Shown: positions 44,221 through 52,834, counted from the first letter of the stretch. The stretch is 64,000 nucleotides of DNA from Achromobacter sp. B7 (GCF_003600685.1 NZ_CP032084.1:4092001-4156000), one strand, 5' to 3'. Notes: generated by a model not told the origin, from the letters alone. A program made the numbers and translations.

Positions 44221-44815
44221 TTATCCCCGCCATCTGTGGAGAAGGCTGAGGACAGTATTGGGGCACAGTCAAAATCCCCTGCTCCGCCAAGCACTTGCGT
44301 GTGCTGGTCAAACAATGCGCAATCGTCCTTTTGGATCAGTTTGGGCGAAGTTATCCCCGAAAGTGCTGTATGTCTGCACAGCGGTCTTCAAGGCGTGAAC
44401 TGATTGTGGGTCTTGTCCCAGCATTCTGTGGAAAAGCATGAGGACAGTTTGAGGGCAGGTGCAAAAAGCGTATGCAGATCAATAACCTGCATGGCGTGGT
44501 CAATAAAGGCTCAACGGGGGACTGGATGGCACCGAGTTGTCCCCGGCAAATGTGGATAAGGCTGAGGACAGTATGCGGGTAGTCTCGAAAAAGGCTTACA
44601 GGCCAAGCACTTGAGAGCAGCGGGCAATAAACGCCCAGCCGCTGCCCAGCCGGCGCGACGCGGGTCGTGTCGCGTGCCGCGCCGCACAACGTGGGGATAA
44701 AAGACAAGGCTTGTCCCCATGGAATGTGGACAAGCCTATGAACAGTCGGATAACAAGCCCGAAAACCCCTTATCCGACAAGCACTTGCAGGCGCTGGTCA
44801 AAGAACGACCAGCGC
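44221..44815. repeat. Four diverged ~100-bp repeats in a 650-bp gene-free region
   Basis: Copies lie at about 44221-44323, 44413-44512, 44537-44636 and 44711-44815. Each begins TTRTCCC and, 6-11 bases later, has TGTGGANAAG followed by a GAGGACAGT-like word; three carry CAAGCACTTG. Each ends with a GGTCAA-like segment. In the last copy GGCTTGTCC / GGACAAGCC (44708-44736) and GCGCTGGTC / GACCAGCGC (44791-44815) are perfect hairpins. In the third copy the second hairpin is GGGC/GCCC in place of GGTC/GACC, a compensatory change. TGTGGATAA (44551) equals a DnaA box. No convincing gene exists here on either strand. It could be a structured RNA family, a replication-type element or a mobile element remnant. 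Confidence 0.75.
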
Positions 44816-44820
44816 GCGGA

Positions 44821-45036
44821 TTACTCGTCTCCTTCGAGACGCATGCCGATTTTCAAACCGACCTGCCAATGGGCCACCTTGCCGTCCTTGATATGGCCGC
44901 GCACTTCAGTGACTTCAAACCAGTCCAGATTGCGTAAGGTTTCGGATGCGCGCTCGATCGCTTTGGCGATCGCGTCATCGGTGGAGGTGGTGGAAGATCC
45001 CACCAGTTCGATTTGCTTGTAGACATGATTCGACAT
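44821..45036 (-). CDS. Dodecin family protein
   Basis: 71 residues: MSNHVYKQIELVGSSTTSTD, then AIAKAIERASETLRNLDWFE with the flavin-stacking Trp, and KVAHWQVGLKIGMRLEGDE. Dodecins assemble as hollow dodecamers that bind and store flavins or CoA. The size and conserved Trp fit exactly. The protein probably buffers free flavin in the cytoplasm. Its stop is six bases from the end of the repeat region. Confidence 0.95.
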   Translation of the reverse strand: MSNHVYKQIELVGSSTTSTDDAIAKAIERASETLRNLDWFEVTEVRGHIKDGKVAHWQVGLKIGMRLEGDE

Positions 45037-45222
45037 AGCTCGTCTCCGCTAAGGGGGTGAGTCGTGAATCGACGGTCTGTGGCCCGTGTTCCGGCGCTTA
45101 CGACCGGCAATCCATTCGAACACACAGGATAACGCCGCGGCGCTATCGTGGTGTTACGAGTTCCGTCGCGTGGTCTCGACTGGCGACGGAGCCCGCTCCC
45201 GCAACCCAGCAAGGAGATCACC

Positions 45223-45744
45223 ATGCCTGAACGGAAAACCCTGGAACGCGCGAAGAAAGACAAGCGAGAAGGAAAGGCCGCATCTACGCAGGCCGGAGAA
45301 TTCGTCCGCGAGGAAATCGAGCACGTGCGCGAAGGCAAGCACGGTGTACGTTCCACCAAGCAAGCCATTGCCATCGGACTGTCGAAAGCGCGCCGCGCGG
45401 GCGTGAAGGCCACGCCGTCGAAGAAGGCCAGTGCGGCGACCAAGCATCGGGCGAAAAAAGATACCGAGGCCGCGCACGACGGGCATGCCAAGTCGTCCAC
45501 GCGTTCTCACGCAACGACCAAGGCGTTGAAGAAGGAAAGCACCAAGCCCGCGTCGCGTTCGGCGTTGTCGCATCACGCCAGCAAGTCGGCGGGCCGCCGC
45601 ACAGCCGCCGACCGCTCGGCAGCAGCGAAGAAGGCCGCCGCAACCAAGGGCGCGGCCGGCCGTTCCGCCGCCGCGAAGAAGGCGGCGCAGACTCGGGCCA
45701 GGAACAAGGCCGCATCGGGGTCGCACCACCGCGCGGCGCATTAG
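45223..45744 (+). CDS. DUF6496-like protein with histone H1-like basic tail
   Basis: 173 residues from ATG 45223 with AGGAG six bases upstream. An N-terminal conserved part (GEFVREEIEHVREGKHGVRS, then TKQAIAIGLSKARRAGVK) matches the DUF6496 family. After about residue 65 the sequence becomes a Lys/Ala/Ser tail with AAKKAAATKGAAGRSAAAKK repeats, as in bacterial H1-like proteins. It is probably a DNA-binding or nucleoid-associated protein. It is divergent from dodecin with 186 bp between, and both are common in stress-induced sets. Confidence 0.85.
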   Translation: MPERKTLERAKKDKREGKAASTQAGEFVREEIEHVREGKHGVRSTKQAIAIGLSKARRAGVKATPSKKASAATKHRAKKDTEAAHDGHAKSSTRSHATTKALKKESTKPASRSALSHHASKSAGRRTAADRSAAAKKAAATKGAAGRSAAAKKAAQTRARNKAASGSHHRAAH

Positions 45745-45777
45745 GCCTGCTGCCCCGTCGCCGCAACCCGCGTCGCG

Positions 45778-46680
45778 CTACCCCGCGTCGAACTGCCGAA
45801 AGCGCTCTTGCAGAAACTCGCGCAGGCGCTTGACGGCGGGGGACAGCAACATGCGGTGCACGCAGAGCAGGTATAGCGGTGAGGGTTCGGTGGCGTAGTC
45901 GGGCAGCAACGCCACCAGACGCCCGGCGCGCAAATCGCGCAACACGTCGTAGCGCGATTTGTACGCCACGCCCTTGCCCGCCAGCGCCCAGCGGCGCACC
46001 AGATCGCCGTCGTCGCCCACCCGGTCGCCCTTGATGGGTACCGTCATGGCGGTGCCTTCGTGCTCGAACGCCCAGCGGTCGTGCAGCGTTTCGCCCAGCA
46101 CGAACGACAGGCAGTTGTGGTCGCGCAGGTCTTCGGGTTTCTGGGGCACGCCGTGCCGCGCCAGATAGGCGGGTGACGCGCAGACGACGCGGCTGTTTTG
46201 TTCGGCCAGCGGCAGCGCCACCAAGGCGGAATCGCTGGGCTTGCCGTAGCGGATGGCGATGTCCACCGGCTGGCGGTACAGGTCGGCCAAGCGGTCGCTG
46301 ATGCGCACTTGGAAGCTAACGCGCGGATGCTGGGTCTGGAAATCATCCAGCCAGGGCAGCAGCACGTGGCGGCCCAGGTCGGACGGAATGGAGACGGACA
46401 GCGTGCCGGATATCGCCGTCTTGTCGCGCGCCATCGCGTTCTTGCCCGCCTCCAGCGTGGCGATGGCCGAGCGCGCGTATTCCAGATAGCGCTCGCCGTC
46501 CGCCGTCAGCCGCAGGCTGCGCGTGGACCGCACGAACAGGCGCGCGTCCAACGTCTGCTCCAGCCGTTTCAGCGCCGCGCTGGCCACGGCGGGCGACACG
46601 TCCAGTTCGCGCGCGGCGCCGGAAAAGCTGCCGTGATCGGCCGACGCCACAAAGATCCGCAGGTCTTCAAACCGCACCAT
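45778..46680 (-). CDS. LysR-family transcriptional regulator
   Basis: 300 residues. The HTH (MVRFEDLRIFVASADHGSFS, then VSPAVASAALKRLEQTL) is followed by the effector domain with LSVSIPSDLGRHVLLPWLDD. It belongs to the CrgA/AaeR-type subgroup. It is divergent from the SDR gene at 46804; the 123-bp spacer holds a large inverted repeat right beside the regulator start, fitting autoregulation plus control of the SDR and quinone reductase genes. Confidence 0.9.
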   Translation of the reverse strand: MVRFEDLRIFVASADHGSFSGAARELDVSPAVASAALKRLEQTLDARLFVRSTRSLRLTADGERYLEYARSAIATLEAGKNAMARDKTAISGTLSVSIPSDLGRHVLLPWLDDFQTQHPRVSFQVRISDRLADLYRQPVDIAIRYGKPSDSALVALPLAEQNSRVVCASPAYLARHGVPQKPEDLRDHNCLSFVLGETLHDRWAFEHEGTAMTVPIKGDRVGDDGDLVRRWALAGKGVAYKSRYDVLRDLRAGRLVALLPDYATEPSPLYLLCVHRMLLSPAVKRLREFLQERFRQFDAG

Positions 46681-46685
46681 GGTCG

Positions 46686-46716
46686 ACTCATTTTCAAAAA
46701 ATTATTGAAACTGAGT
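46686..46716. promoter_or_regulatory. 12-bp inverted repeat, LysR operator candidate
   Basis: ACTCATTTTCAA and TTGAAACTGAGT are arms matching at 11 of 12 positions, separated by AAAATTA. The element starts six bases upstream of the LysR start codon and is 88 bp upstream of the SDR start. Confidence 0.65.
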
Positions 46717-46803
46717 GCGATGCTAGCCGGTTTTTCATGCCTGCGAACTGGGTAATCATGGTTTCGTTTTCAAGCCTGTCCTGATCTCTACTGGAGCTGA
46801 CAC

Positions 46804-47598
46804 ATGAACATCGAACTGAATGGCAAAAAGGCGCTGGTCACCGGGTCATCCGGCGGTATCGGCCTGGCGATTGCGTTGGGCCTGGCCGAAGCCGGCGCCC
46901 AAGTGGTGCTGCACGGCCGCAGCGCCGACAAGCTGGCCCAGGCGGCGGCCGCGATTGCACAGAAATTTCCCGCCGCCAAGGTCACGACCGTGCAGGCCGA
47001 CCTGGCCACCGCCGATGGCGCCGCGTCCATCGTGGCGGCCCACCCCGACGTGGACATCCTGGTGAACAACGCCGGATTCTTCGCCCCCAAGTCGTTCACC
47101 GAAATCACGGATGACGACTGGCAGCACATGCTGGACACCAACGTCATGAGCGGCATCCGGCTATCGCGCTACTACCTGCCCCGCATGATCGCGGCCAACT
47201 GGGGCCGCATTGTGTTCATCTCCAGCGAATCGGCGGTGCAGATTCCGGCGGAAATGATCCATTACGGCGTCAGCAAGACGGCGATGCTGGCTGTGTCCCG
47301 GGGCCTGGCCGAGCTGACCGCCGGCACGGGCGTCACCGTGAATGCCGTGCTGCCCGGCCCGACGCGCTCGGAAGGCGTGTCCGACTTCTTCGCCGAAATG
47401 GCCAAGGAACAAGGCGTGTCGCAAGACGAGATGGAACGCGACTTCATTGCCCAACACCGCCCCACGTCCCTGCTGCGCCGCCTGGCAACCGTGGATGAAG
47501 TGGCCAACATGGTCGTCTACGCGTGCTCCACCCAGGCCAGTGCCACCAACGGCGCCGCGCTGCGCGTGGACGGCGGCGTGGTCCGCTCCATCCTCTGA
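46804..47598 (+). CDS. Short-chain dehydrogenase/reductase
   Basis: 264 residues. The cofactor motif is TGSSGGIGLAIALGLAEAGA near 13-32, followed by NNAGFF near 93 and the active-site Ser (FISSESAVQ) with YGVSK near 158-162. It reduces or oxidises an unknown carbonyl with NAD(P). The following gene is a quinone reductase-like enzyme, 36 bp downstream, so the two form an operon under the divergent LysR. The start is supported by a CTGGAGCTG ribosome site. Confidence 0.93.
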   Translation: MNIELNGKKALVTGSSGGIGLAIALGLAEAGAQVVLHGRSADKLAQAAAAIAQKFPAAKVTTVQADLATADGAASIVAAHPDVDILVNNAGFFAPKSFTEITDDDWQHMLDTNVMSGIRLSRYYLPRMIAANWGRIVFISSESAVQIPAEMIHYGVSKTAMLAVSRGLAELTAGTGVTVNAVLPGPTRSEGVSDFFAEMAKEQGVSQDEMERDFIAQHRPTSLLRRLATVDEVANMVVYACSTQASATNGAALRVDGGVVRSIL

Positions 47599-47634
47599 TC
47601 TCCCCCCATCACAACGAAAACCCGAGCCACCGAT

Positions 47635-48648
47635 ATGAAAGCCATTGCCTACTTCAAGAACCTGCCGGCCGACCAGGCTGACGCCCTGCAAGACATCACC
47701 ATCGACGAGCCCACCCCCGGCAACCACGACCTGCTGGTGGACGTGCACGCCATTTCGGTGAACCCGGTCGACGTGAAGATCCGCGCCAACCGCGCGCCCA
47801 AGGACGGCAAGCCCGAGATCATCGGCTGGGACGCCGCCGGCGTCGTGCGCGCCGTGGGCGCGAAGGTCAGCCTGTTCAAGCCGGGCGACCGTGTCTGGTA
47901 CGCCGGCGCCATCAATCGCCCCGGCGCCAACAGTGAACGCCATGTGGTGGACGAACGCATCGTCGGCCACATGCCCAAGAGCCTGGACTTTGCGCAAGCC
48001 GCCGCGTTGCCCCTGACGACCATCACCGCCTGGGAACTGCTGTTTGACCGGCTGCGCGTGCTGGACAACGCCGCCCCAAGCCAGGGCAGCCTGCTGGTGG
48101 TGGGCGCGGCCGGCGGCGTCGGGTCCATCCTGGTGCAGCTGGCGCGGCAGCTGACGGGGCTGACCGTGATCGGCACCGCGTCGCGGCCCGAGACGCAGGC
48201 CTGGGTGCGCGAACTGGGTGCGCATCACGTCATCGACCACAGCAAGCCGCTGGCGCAAGAGCTCAAGCGCATCGGCGTGCCGCAGGTCAGCCACATCGCC
48301 GGCCTGACCCATAGCGACAAGCACTTTGCCCAGCTGGCCGAAGCCATCGCCCCGCAAGGCAAGATTGCGCTGATCGACGACCCCAGCGCCATTGACGTGC
48401 GGTTGCTGAAGGGCAAATCGGCGTCGCTGCATTGGGAGTTCATGTTTGCGCGTTCGCTGCACAACACGCCCGACATGATCGCGCAGCACGAATTGCTGAA
48501 CCAGGCGGCCCGGCTGATCGACGACGGCACGCTGCGCACGACGCTAGGCGAGCACTACGGCAAGATCAACGCCGAGAACCTGCGCCGCGCCCATGCCTTT
48601 ATCGAAAGCGGCAAGGCGCAGGGCAAGGTCGTCCTGGAAGGTTTCTGA
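47635..48648 (+). CDS. Zinc-binding-type alcohol dehydrogenase / quinone oxidoreductase family protein
   Basis: 337 residues of the medium-chain dehydrogenase superfamily. SVNPVDVKIRANRAP is the N-terminal GroES-like motif, and VVGAAGGVGSILVQLARQLT the NADPH-binding AAxxGVG-type motif. The catalytic zinc ligands (Cys near 40, paired His) are not evident, so a zinc-free quinone or enone reductase is the likely role. It resembles the 'zinc-type alcohol dehydrogenase' family often paired with SDR or LysR genes. Confidence 0.9.
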   Translation: MKAIAYFKNLPADQADALQDITIDEPTPGNHDLLVDVHAISVNPVDVKIRANRAPKDGKPEIIGWDAAGVVRAVGAKVSLFKPGDRVWYAGAINRPGANSERHVVDERIVGHMPKSLDFAQAAALPLTTITAWELLFDRLRVLDNAAPSQGSLLVVGAAGGVGSILVQLARQLTGLTVIGTASRPETQAWVRELGAHHVIDHSKPLAQELKRIGVPQVSHIAGLTHSDKHFAQLAEAIAPQGKIALIDDPSAIDVRLLKGKSASLHWEFMFARSLHNTPDMIAQHELLNQAARLIDDGTLRTTLGEHYGKINAENLRRAHAFIESGKAQGKVVLEGF

Positions 48649-48655
48649 CGGCCTT

Positions 48656-48672
48656 CGCAGAACTGTTCTGCG
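48656..48672. promoter_or_regulatory. Perfect 17-bp palindrome downstream of the quinone reductase gene
   Basis: CGCAGAAC-T-GTTCTGCG has a 1-base centre, too tight for a hairpin, so a protein-binding site is more likely. It lies 170 bp upstream of the next Bug gene. No T-run follows. Confidence 0.45.
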
Positions 48673-48697
48673 CAAAGATGGGGTAATCGGGAAGTCC

Positions 48698-48716
48698 GAT
48701 AAAAATTATCATCGAC
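48698..48716. promoter_or_regulatory. Weak Fur-box-like AT-rich element
   Basis: Contains GATAAAAATTATCATC, which matches 13 of 19 positions of the classical Fur consensus by eye. It lies 125 bp upstream of the Bug gene at 48842. This may be chance, as AT-rich promoters score easily. Confidence 0.25.
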
Positions 48717-48841
48717 TCCTGTGACAACCCAAGGCGGGCGGCCCAGCGCCGCCCGCCGCCCCTGTCGCCACGCTGACAATACGCTGACCCGGCCCACAGA
48801 AGGCACGGACATGCACGGCGGCGGGATCAAGGAGAGAGACA

Positions 48842-49804
48842 ATGTTCAAGCTCACGCGCCGCGGCTTCCTCGCGGCCGGCACCCTCATGATGCTTGCGCG
48901 GCCGTTGCGCGCCGCCCCCAAGCCCGTGACCCTGATCGTGCCCTACGCGCCCGGCGGCCCCAACGACAACTTCGCCCGGCTGCTGGCCGAAGGCATGAGC
49001 GCGCAGTTGGGCGTGCCGTTCATTGTTGAAAACAAGCCCGGCGCCAACGGCATCATCGGCGCCGCGCAAGTCGCGCGCGCCCCCGCCGACGGCAACACGC
49101 TGCTGATGGGTGGCTCGGGCCCGGTGTCGCTGAACGTCTTGCTGCGTCCCAACCTGCAATACCGGTTCGACAGCTTCGCGTCCGTGGCGATGATGTTCGA
49201 TGGGCCGTTGACCATCACCGTGCCCGCCACGATGGGCGTCAATTCCATTGCCGAGCTGGTCGCCTACGCCAAGAAGGAAAACCGCGCGCTGACCTATGGT
49301 TCGCTGGGGCCAGGCAGCGTCACCGACCTGTACGGCTTGATCCTGGCCAAGACGCTGGGTATCCCGCTGACCGCCGTGCCCTACAAGAGCACACCGACCA
49401 GCTTGATCGACCTGATCACCGGCCGCAACGACCTGTCTTACATGACGCCCATCGCGCTGGCCGATCACCAGAAGGCGGGCGCGGTGAAGATCCTGGCGCT
49501 GACGACCGATCAGCGCGACCCCGGCCTGCCCGATGTGCCGTCGGTGGTTGAGCTGGGCTATCCGCAGTTAAAGGCCAGCTACTGGACCGCGCTGCACGCG
49601 CCCAAGGGCACGCCCGCCGATTTGATCCAGGCGTATTCCGCCGCGGCGATCAAGACGGTACAGGCCGAGAGCTTTCGCCAAATGTTGGTGGCGAACGGGC
49701 AGACCGAAAAAGCCGGCGGCCCGCAAGCGCTGGACGCGCAGTTGGAAGCCGACCGCCAATACTGGGGTCGCGTCATCCAGGAAAACCATATCGTGCTGGA
49801 TTGA
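48842..49804 (+). CDS. Bug/TctC-family solute-binding protein, Tat-type signal
   Basis: 320 residues. The N-terminus MFKLTRRGFLAAGTLMMLAR carries a twin-arginine-like RRGFL motif instead of the usual Sec signal, ending near PLRAAPKP. The family core is clear (VTLIVPYAPGGPNDNFARLL, FIVENKPGANGIIG, VPYKSTPTSLIDLITGR). It is a third orphan receptor in this window. It has GGAG six bases upstream and its own terminator pair (49813-49836 and 49857-49886). Confidence 0.92.
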   Translation: MFKLTRRGFLAAGTLMMLARPLRAAPKPVTLIVPYAPGGPNDNFARLLAEGMSAQLGVPFIVENKPGANGIIGAAQVARAPADGNTLLMGGSGPVSLNVLLRPNLQYRFDSFASVAMMFDGPLTITVPATMGVNSIAELVAYAKKENRALTYGSLGPGSVTDLYGLILAKTLGIPLTAVPYKSTPTSLIDLITGRNDLSYMTPIALADHQKAGAVKILALTTDQRDPGLPDVPSVVELGYPQLKASYWTALHAPKGTPADLIQAYSAAAIKTVQAESFRQMLVANGQTEKAGGPQALDAQLEADRQYWGRVIQENHIVLD

Positions 49805-49856
49805 TCAGAGGCTTGCCGCCGCGCAGCCGGCGGCAACTTGCGTTTCAACAGCAGCA

Positions 49857-49886
49857 AAAAATGCCCGCCGACATGGCGGGCATTTT
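49857..49886. terminator. Bidirectional terminator between Bug and flavin reductase genes
   Basis: AAAATGCCCGCC / GGCGGGCATTTT with a 5-nt loop. A second hairpin, TTGCCGCC / GGCGGCAA, lies at 49813-49836. Confidence 0.9.
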
Positions 49887-49904
49887 CCTGGACGCGGCCC
49901 TTGC

Positions 49905-50702
49905 CTATTGAAGCCGGACGGGCGCGATGCGATGCGTGGCGGATTTGAAGTTGATAACGGGCTGCGCTTCGCGGCACGTCGTCTTGCGGATTTTGCCCAC
50001 GATCAGATCATGCGTGCCCAGCACTTCGGTGCAGACGATATCGCATTCGATGCTGGCCAGCGCATCGGGCAGCACCGGCGTGCCCTGCTCATTCATCACC
50101 CAGCCGCCTTGCGCAAAGCGCGCCATGCCTTGCGGCTGGCCCAAAAACGCCTGCATGACGGCCTCATGTCCTTCACCCAGCACATTGGCCACAAAGCGGC
50201 CGTGGCGCAGCAAGGGCTCGCGCGCGGACGAGGTCTGCTGAACGAAGAAGCCGACCATCGGCGGGTCGGCCGAGATCGAGGTCAGGCTGGACACGATCAT
50301 GCCGGCCACTTGATCGCCCTGCCCCGTGGTGACCGCGCTGATGCCGGCGGGCAGCGAACGCATCGCCGCCTTGAAGTCGTCAACCGACACCACCTGGTCA
50401 TGCTCGTTGACCACCATGTGCGCGCGGATGTCGCCGCGTTCGTCGACCCATCCGTGCCTGGCCGCGTAGTCGACCATGGCGGAAAAATCCGCTTCCCATT
50501 TCGGGTCGCCCGCATGCTGCGACAAAAAACGCAGCACCGATGGCGACAGCCGCACATGGCGCTCGTCTTCGCGTCGCCCGACGCGGGCGATGGCGTGTTC
50601 CAGGCGGTCACGCGGCTGCGGATCGGCCAGCACGTCCAGCCGCCGGAAGTCCGACGGATGCCGCAGCGTGATCGCCCCCGCGTTGCTCAGATAGATCTGC
50701 AT
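49905..50702 (-). CDS. Flavin reductase-like protein with an extra N-terminal domain
   Basis: 265 residues from ATG 50702 with AAGGAG upstream. The flavin reductase (FMN-binding split barrel) domain begins near 110 (FKAAMRSLPAGISAVTTGQG, then MIVSSLTSISADPPMVGFFV) and ends with INFKSATHRIAP. The first ~105 residues (LSNAGAITLRHPSDFRRLDV to SMVVNEHDQVV) are a separate domain that I do not recognise. The gene follows the LLM monooxygenase by 11 bp, so it likely supplies reduced FMN to it. Confidence 0.88.
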   Translation of the reverse strand: MQIYLSNAGAITLRHPSDFRRLDVLADPQPRDRLEHAIARVGRREDERHVRLSPSVLRFLSQHAGDPKWEADFSAMVDYAARHGWVDERGDIRAHMVVNEHDQVVSVDDFKAAMRSLPAGISAVTTGQGDQVAGMIVSSLTSISADPPMVGFFVQQTSSAREPLLRHGRFVANVLGEGHEAVMQAFLGQPQGMARFAQGGWVMNEQGTPVLPDALASIECDIVCTEVLGTHDLIVGKIRKTTCREAQPVINFKSATHRIAPVRLQ

Positions 50703-50713
50703 CTTGCACTCCT

Positions 50714-51778
50714 TCAGGCCACGGCCGTCGTGCTGCCGACTTCCTTGCGGATGGCCGGAATGATCTTGTCGCCCCACAGCTCGATCTGCTTGAGCATCGT
50801 CTTCTGATCGAAGTCGCCCAGCTGCGTCTGCAACGCAATGTGCTTGGGCCGCAGGATGCTGATCTCTTCCAGCATTTTGTCGATCACTTCATTGACCGAG
50901 CCCACCGGCAGGTTCTTGCGCAGCTGCTCGAACGTGGGATCGTTTTCAGACGGCACTTCCTTGACCATGTAGCCATCGTCGCTTTGCGCGCGGCGGAATT
51001 TCAGGCTTTCGGAAATGCGGCGTTGAAAGCGCGCGCAGTCCAGGTACGCGTCGATCTCGGCCTTGTTGTCCGACGCGTAGCCACAGCGCAAAAAGCCGAA
51101 CTTCACATCGCGGTCCAGGTCGCGACCGTTGTCCTCGGCCACTTTTTCCAGCCTGCCGCGCAGCTCGGAAATGGCGTCGTTGCCCTTGAGCAGCGCCGTG
51201 ACGAACAGGTTATGGTTTTCGCGCACGCCACGGCCCAGCGTGACCGGGTTGCCGGACGTGATCCACAGCGGCGGCATCGGGTCCTGCAAGCAGCGCACGG
51301 CGATCGAGCTGGGCGGTATCTTCAGGAATTGCCCGTCGTGTTCAAAGATTCTCTGCGTCAGGCCCTTGGGAATCACGTCCAGGAATTCGTTGAAGATCGC
51401 GCCCGAATCCGCGATCTGCACGCCGAAGCGTTCGAACTCGAATTCCTGATAGCCCGAGCCCACGCCCAGGTCCAGGCGGCCATTGGAAACGGTGTCCACA
51501 AAACCCACTTCGGCCAGGAAGCGCGCGGGGTGATACAGCGGCAGAATGCACACCGCCGTGCCCAGGCGTATGCGCTGCGTCTTGGCCGCCGCGTGCGCCA
51601 CCGTCATCAGCGGCGAGGGCGACAAGGAGTAGTTGTTGAAGTGGTGCTCGGCGTACCAGGCCGCATCGAAACCGGCCTGCTCCGCCACCACGGTTTGCTC
51701 GATGGAGTTGTTGATGACTTGCTTTGAGGACTGGTGGTAACCTCGCTGCTGCGCCAGAATGAACACGCCGAATTCCAT
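50714..51778 (-). CDS. LLM class flavin-dependent monooxygenase
   Basis: 354 residues of the bacterial luciferase-like superfamily. Starts MEFGVFILAQQRGYHQSSKQ, followed by AWYAEHHFNNYSLSPSPLMT (the AEHHF motif) and GRLDLGVGSGYQEFEFERFG. It uses reduced FMN and O2 to hydroxylate or cleave an organic substrate. With the downstream flavin reductase it forms a two-component monooxygenase. It is divergent from the LysR gene at 51887 with a 108-bp spacer. Confidence 0.92.
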   Translation of the reverse strand: MEFGVFILAQQRGYHQSSKQVINNSIEQTVVAEQAGFDAAWYAEHHFNNYSLSPSPLMTVAHAAAKTQRIRLGTAVCILPLYHPARFLAEVGFVDTVSNGRLDLGVGSGYQEFEFERFGVQIADSGAIFNEFLDVIPKGLTQRIFEHDGQFLKIPPSSIAVRCLQDPMPPLWITSGNPVTLGRGVRENHNLFVTALLKGNDAISELRGRLEKVAEDNGRDLDRDVKFGFLRCGYASDNKAEIDAYLDCARFQRRISESLKFRRAQSDDGYMVKEVPSENDPTFEQLRKNLPVGSVNEVIDKMLEEISILRPKHIALQTQLGDFDQKTMLKQIELWGDKIIPAIRKEVGSTTAVA

Positions 51779-51886
51779 AATGTCTCCTCATTGATTGCTT
51801 GACGTTCTGAGGAAATTCTAGAGGCCGGCAGTCATCGGGGAAATACAGGAAATGCGGCGTTCTGTGCTGCGTAAAGTGGAGGAATG

Positions 51887-52834
51887 ATGGACAGGCTGCG
51901 CGCGATGGAGCTCTTTCTGTCGATCTCCAAGACCGAGAGTTTTTCTGAAACGGCTCGGCAGTTCGGGGTGTCGGCAACGTCGGTATCCCGCATGATCACC
52001 GAGTTCGAAAACGAGTTGAACGTGAAGCTGCTGCTGCGTTCGACCCGGCAGGTCGTGCTGACCGAAGCCGGCCAGGAATATGCGCAACAGCTTGAGTCCA
52101 TTCTGTGGAACATCAACGAGGCGCATCGCAACATCACCGAAATCCGCGCCGCGCCCAAGGGCATCCTGCGGGTGCATTCGCGCATGATGTTCGGCCTGGG
52201 CGTGCTGCCGCCGCTGGTGGCCGCGTTTCGCCAGCAGTACCCCGACATTCATATTGAACTGGTGCTGTCCGAAACCAAGGCAGACCTGCGGCGCAACAAC
52301 TTCGATATCGATTTCCGCATTTCTCCCCCCGTTGAAGCGGGCTTAAAGCGGCGCATCCTGTTCAAGAGCGAACGTTTTCTGGTGGCCTCGCCCGCTTACC
52401 TGGCCAAGCACGCCGCGCCCGCCCGGCCCGCCGATATCGCGCAGCACGATTGCCTGGCCTACCTGCTGCCCGGCGATCAATATTGCTGGCGCTTCAAGCA
52501 GGATGAAGCGATTGAGGAAGTGCTGATCAAGCCGCGCCACGTGACCAACAACGGCGTCGCGCTGCTGGAACTGGCGCTGCTGGGTGAGGGCATTGCGCTG
52601 TTGGACGACTACACCGTGCACAACGATATTTCGCGCGGTACGCTGGTGCGTTTATTCCCTGATTATCACGTCACCAATACGACCTTCGAAGAAGGCATGT
52701 ACGCCACCATCCTGGACACCGCGATGATCCCCGTGAAGATCCGGCTGTTCCTGGATTTCGTGGCCTCGCATGTGTCGGGTTCGGCGCTGCGGTTCACGGC
52801 GTATAACAAGACGGCCGCCGCCGAAAGCCCCTGA
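51887..52834 (+). CDS. LysR-family transcriptional regulator
   Basis: 315 residues. MDRLRAMELFLSISKTESFS and FGVSATSVSRMITEFENELN form the HTH; the effector domain follows from about 90. Two ATGs (51884, 51887) are adjacent; GGAGGA is spaced better for the second. It is divergent from the LLM/flavin reductase pair and probably controls it. Its 3' end meets the SMP-30 gene end to end over a short repeat tract. Confidence 0.9.
   Translation: MDRLRAMELFLSISKTESFSETARQFGVSATSVSRMITEFENELNVKLLLRSTRQVVLTEAGQEYAQQLESILWNINEAHRNITEIRAAPKGILRVHSRMMFGLGVLPPLVAAFRQQYPDIHIELVLSETKADLRRNNFDIDFRISPPVEAGLKRRILFKSERFLVASPAYLAKHAAPARPADIAQHDCLAYLLPGDQYCWRFKQDEAIEEVLIKPRHVTNNGVALLELALLGEGIALLDDYTVHNDISRGTLVRLFPDYHVTNTTFEEGMYATILDTAMIPVKIRLFLDFVASHVSGSALRFTAYNKTAAAESP

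Noticed and set aside
44235..44733. A functional chromosomal or plasmid origin at the DnaA-box-like repeats
   Set aside because: Only one exact box, no AT-rich unwinding segment and no rep, dnaA or par gene nearby. Kept as a repeat family of unknown role.
44169..44820. Short open frames in the gap before dodecin
   Set aside because: None has a ribosome site or family-like sequence; all fall within the repeats.
48698..48716. A confident Fur box
   Set aside because: 13 of 19 matches by eye in an AT-rich promoter is not enough, and the gene downstream is not an iron gene.
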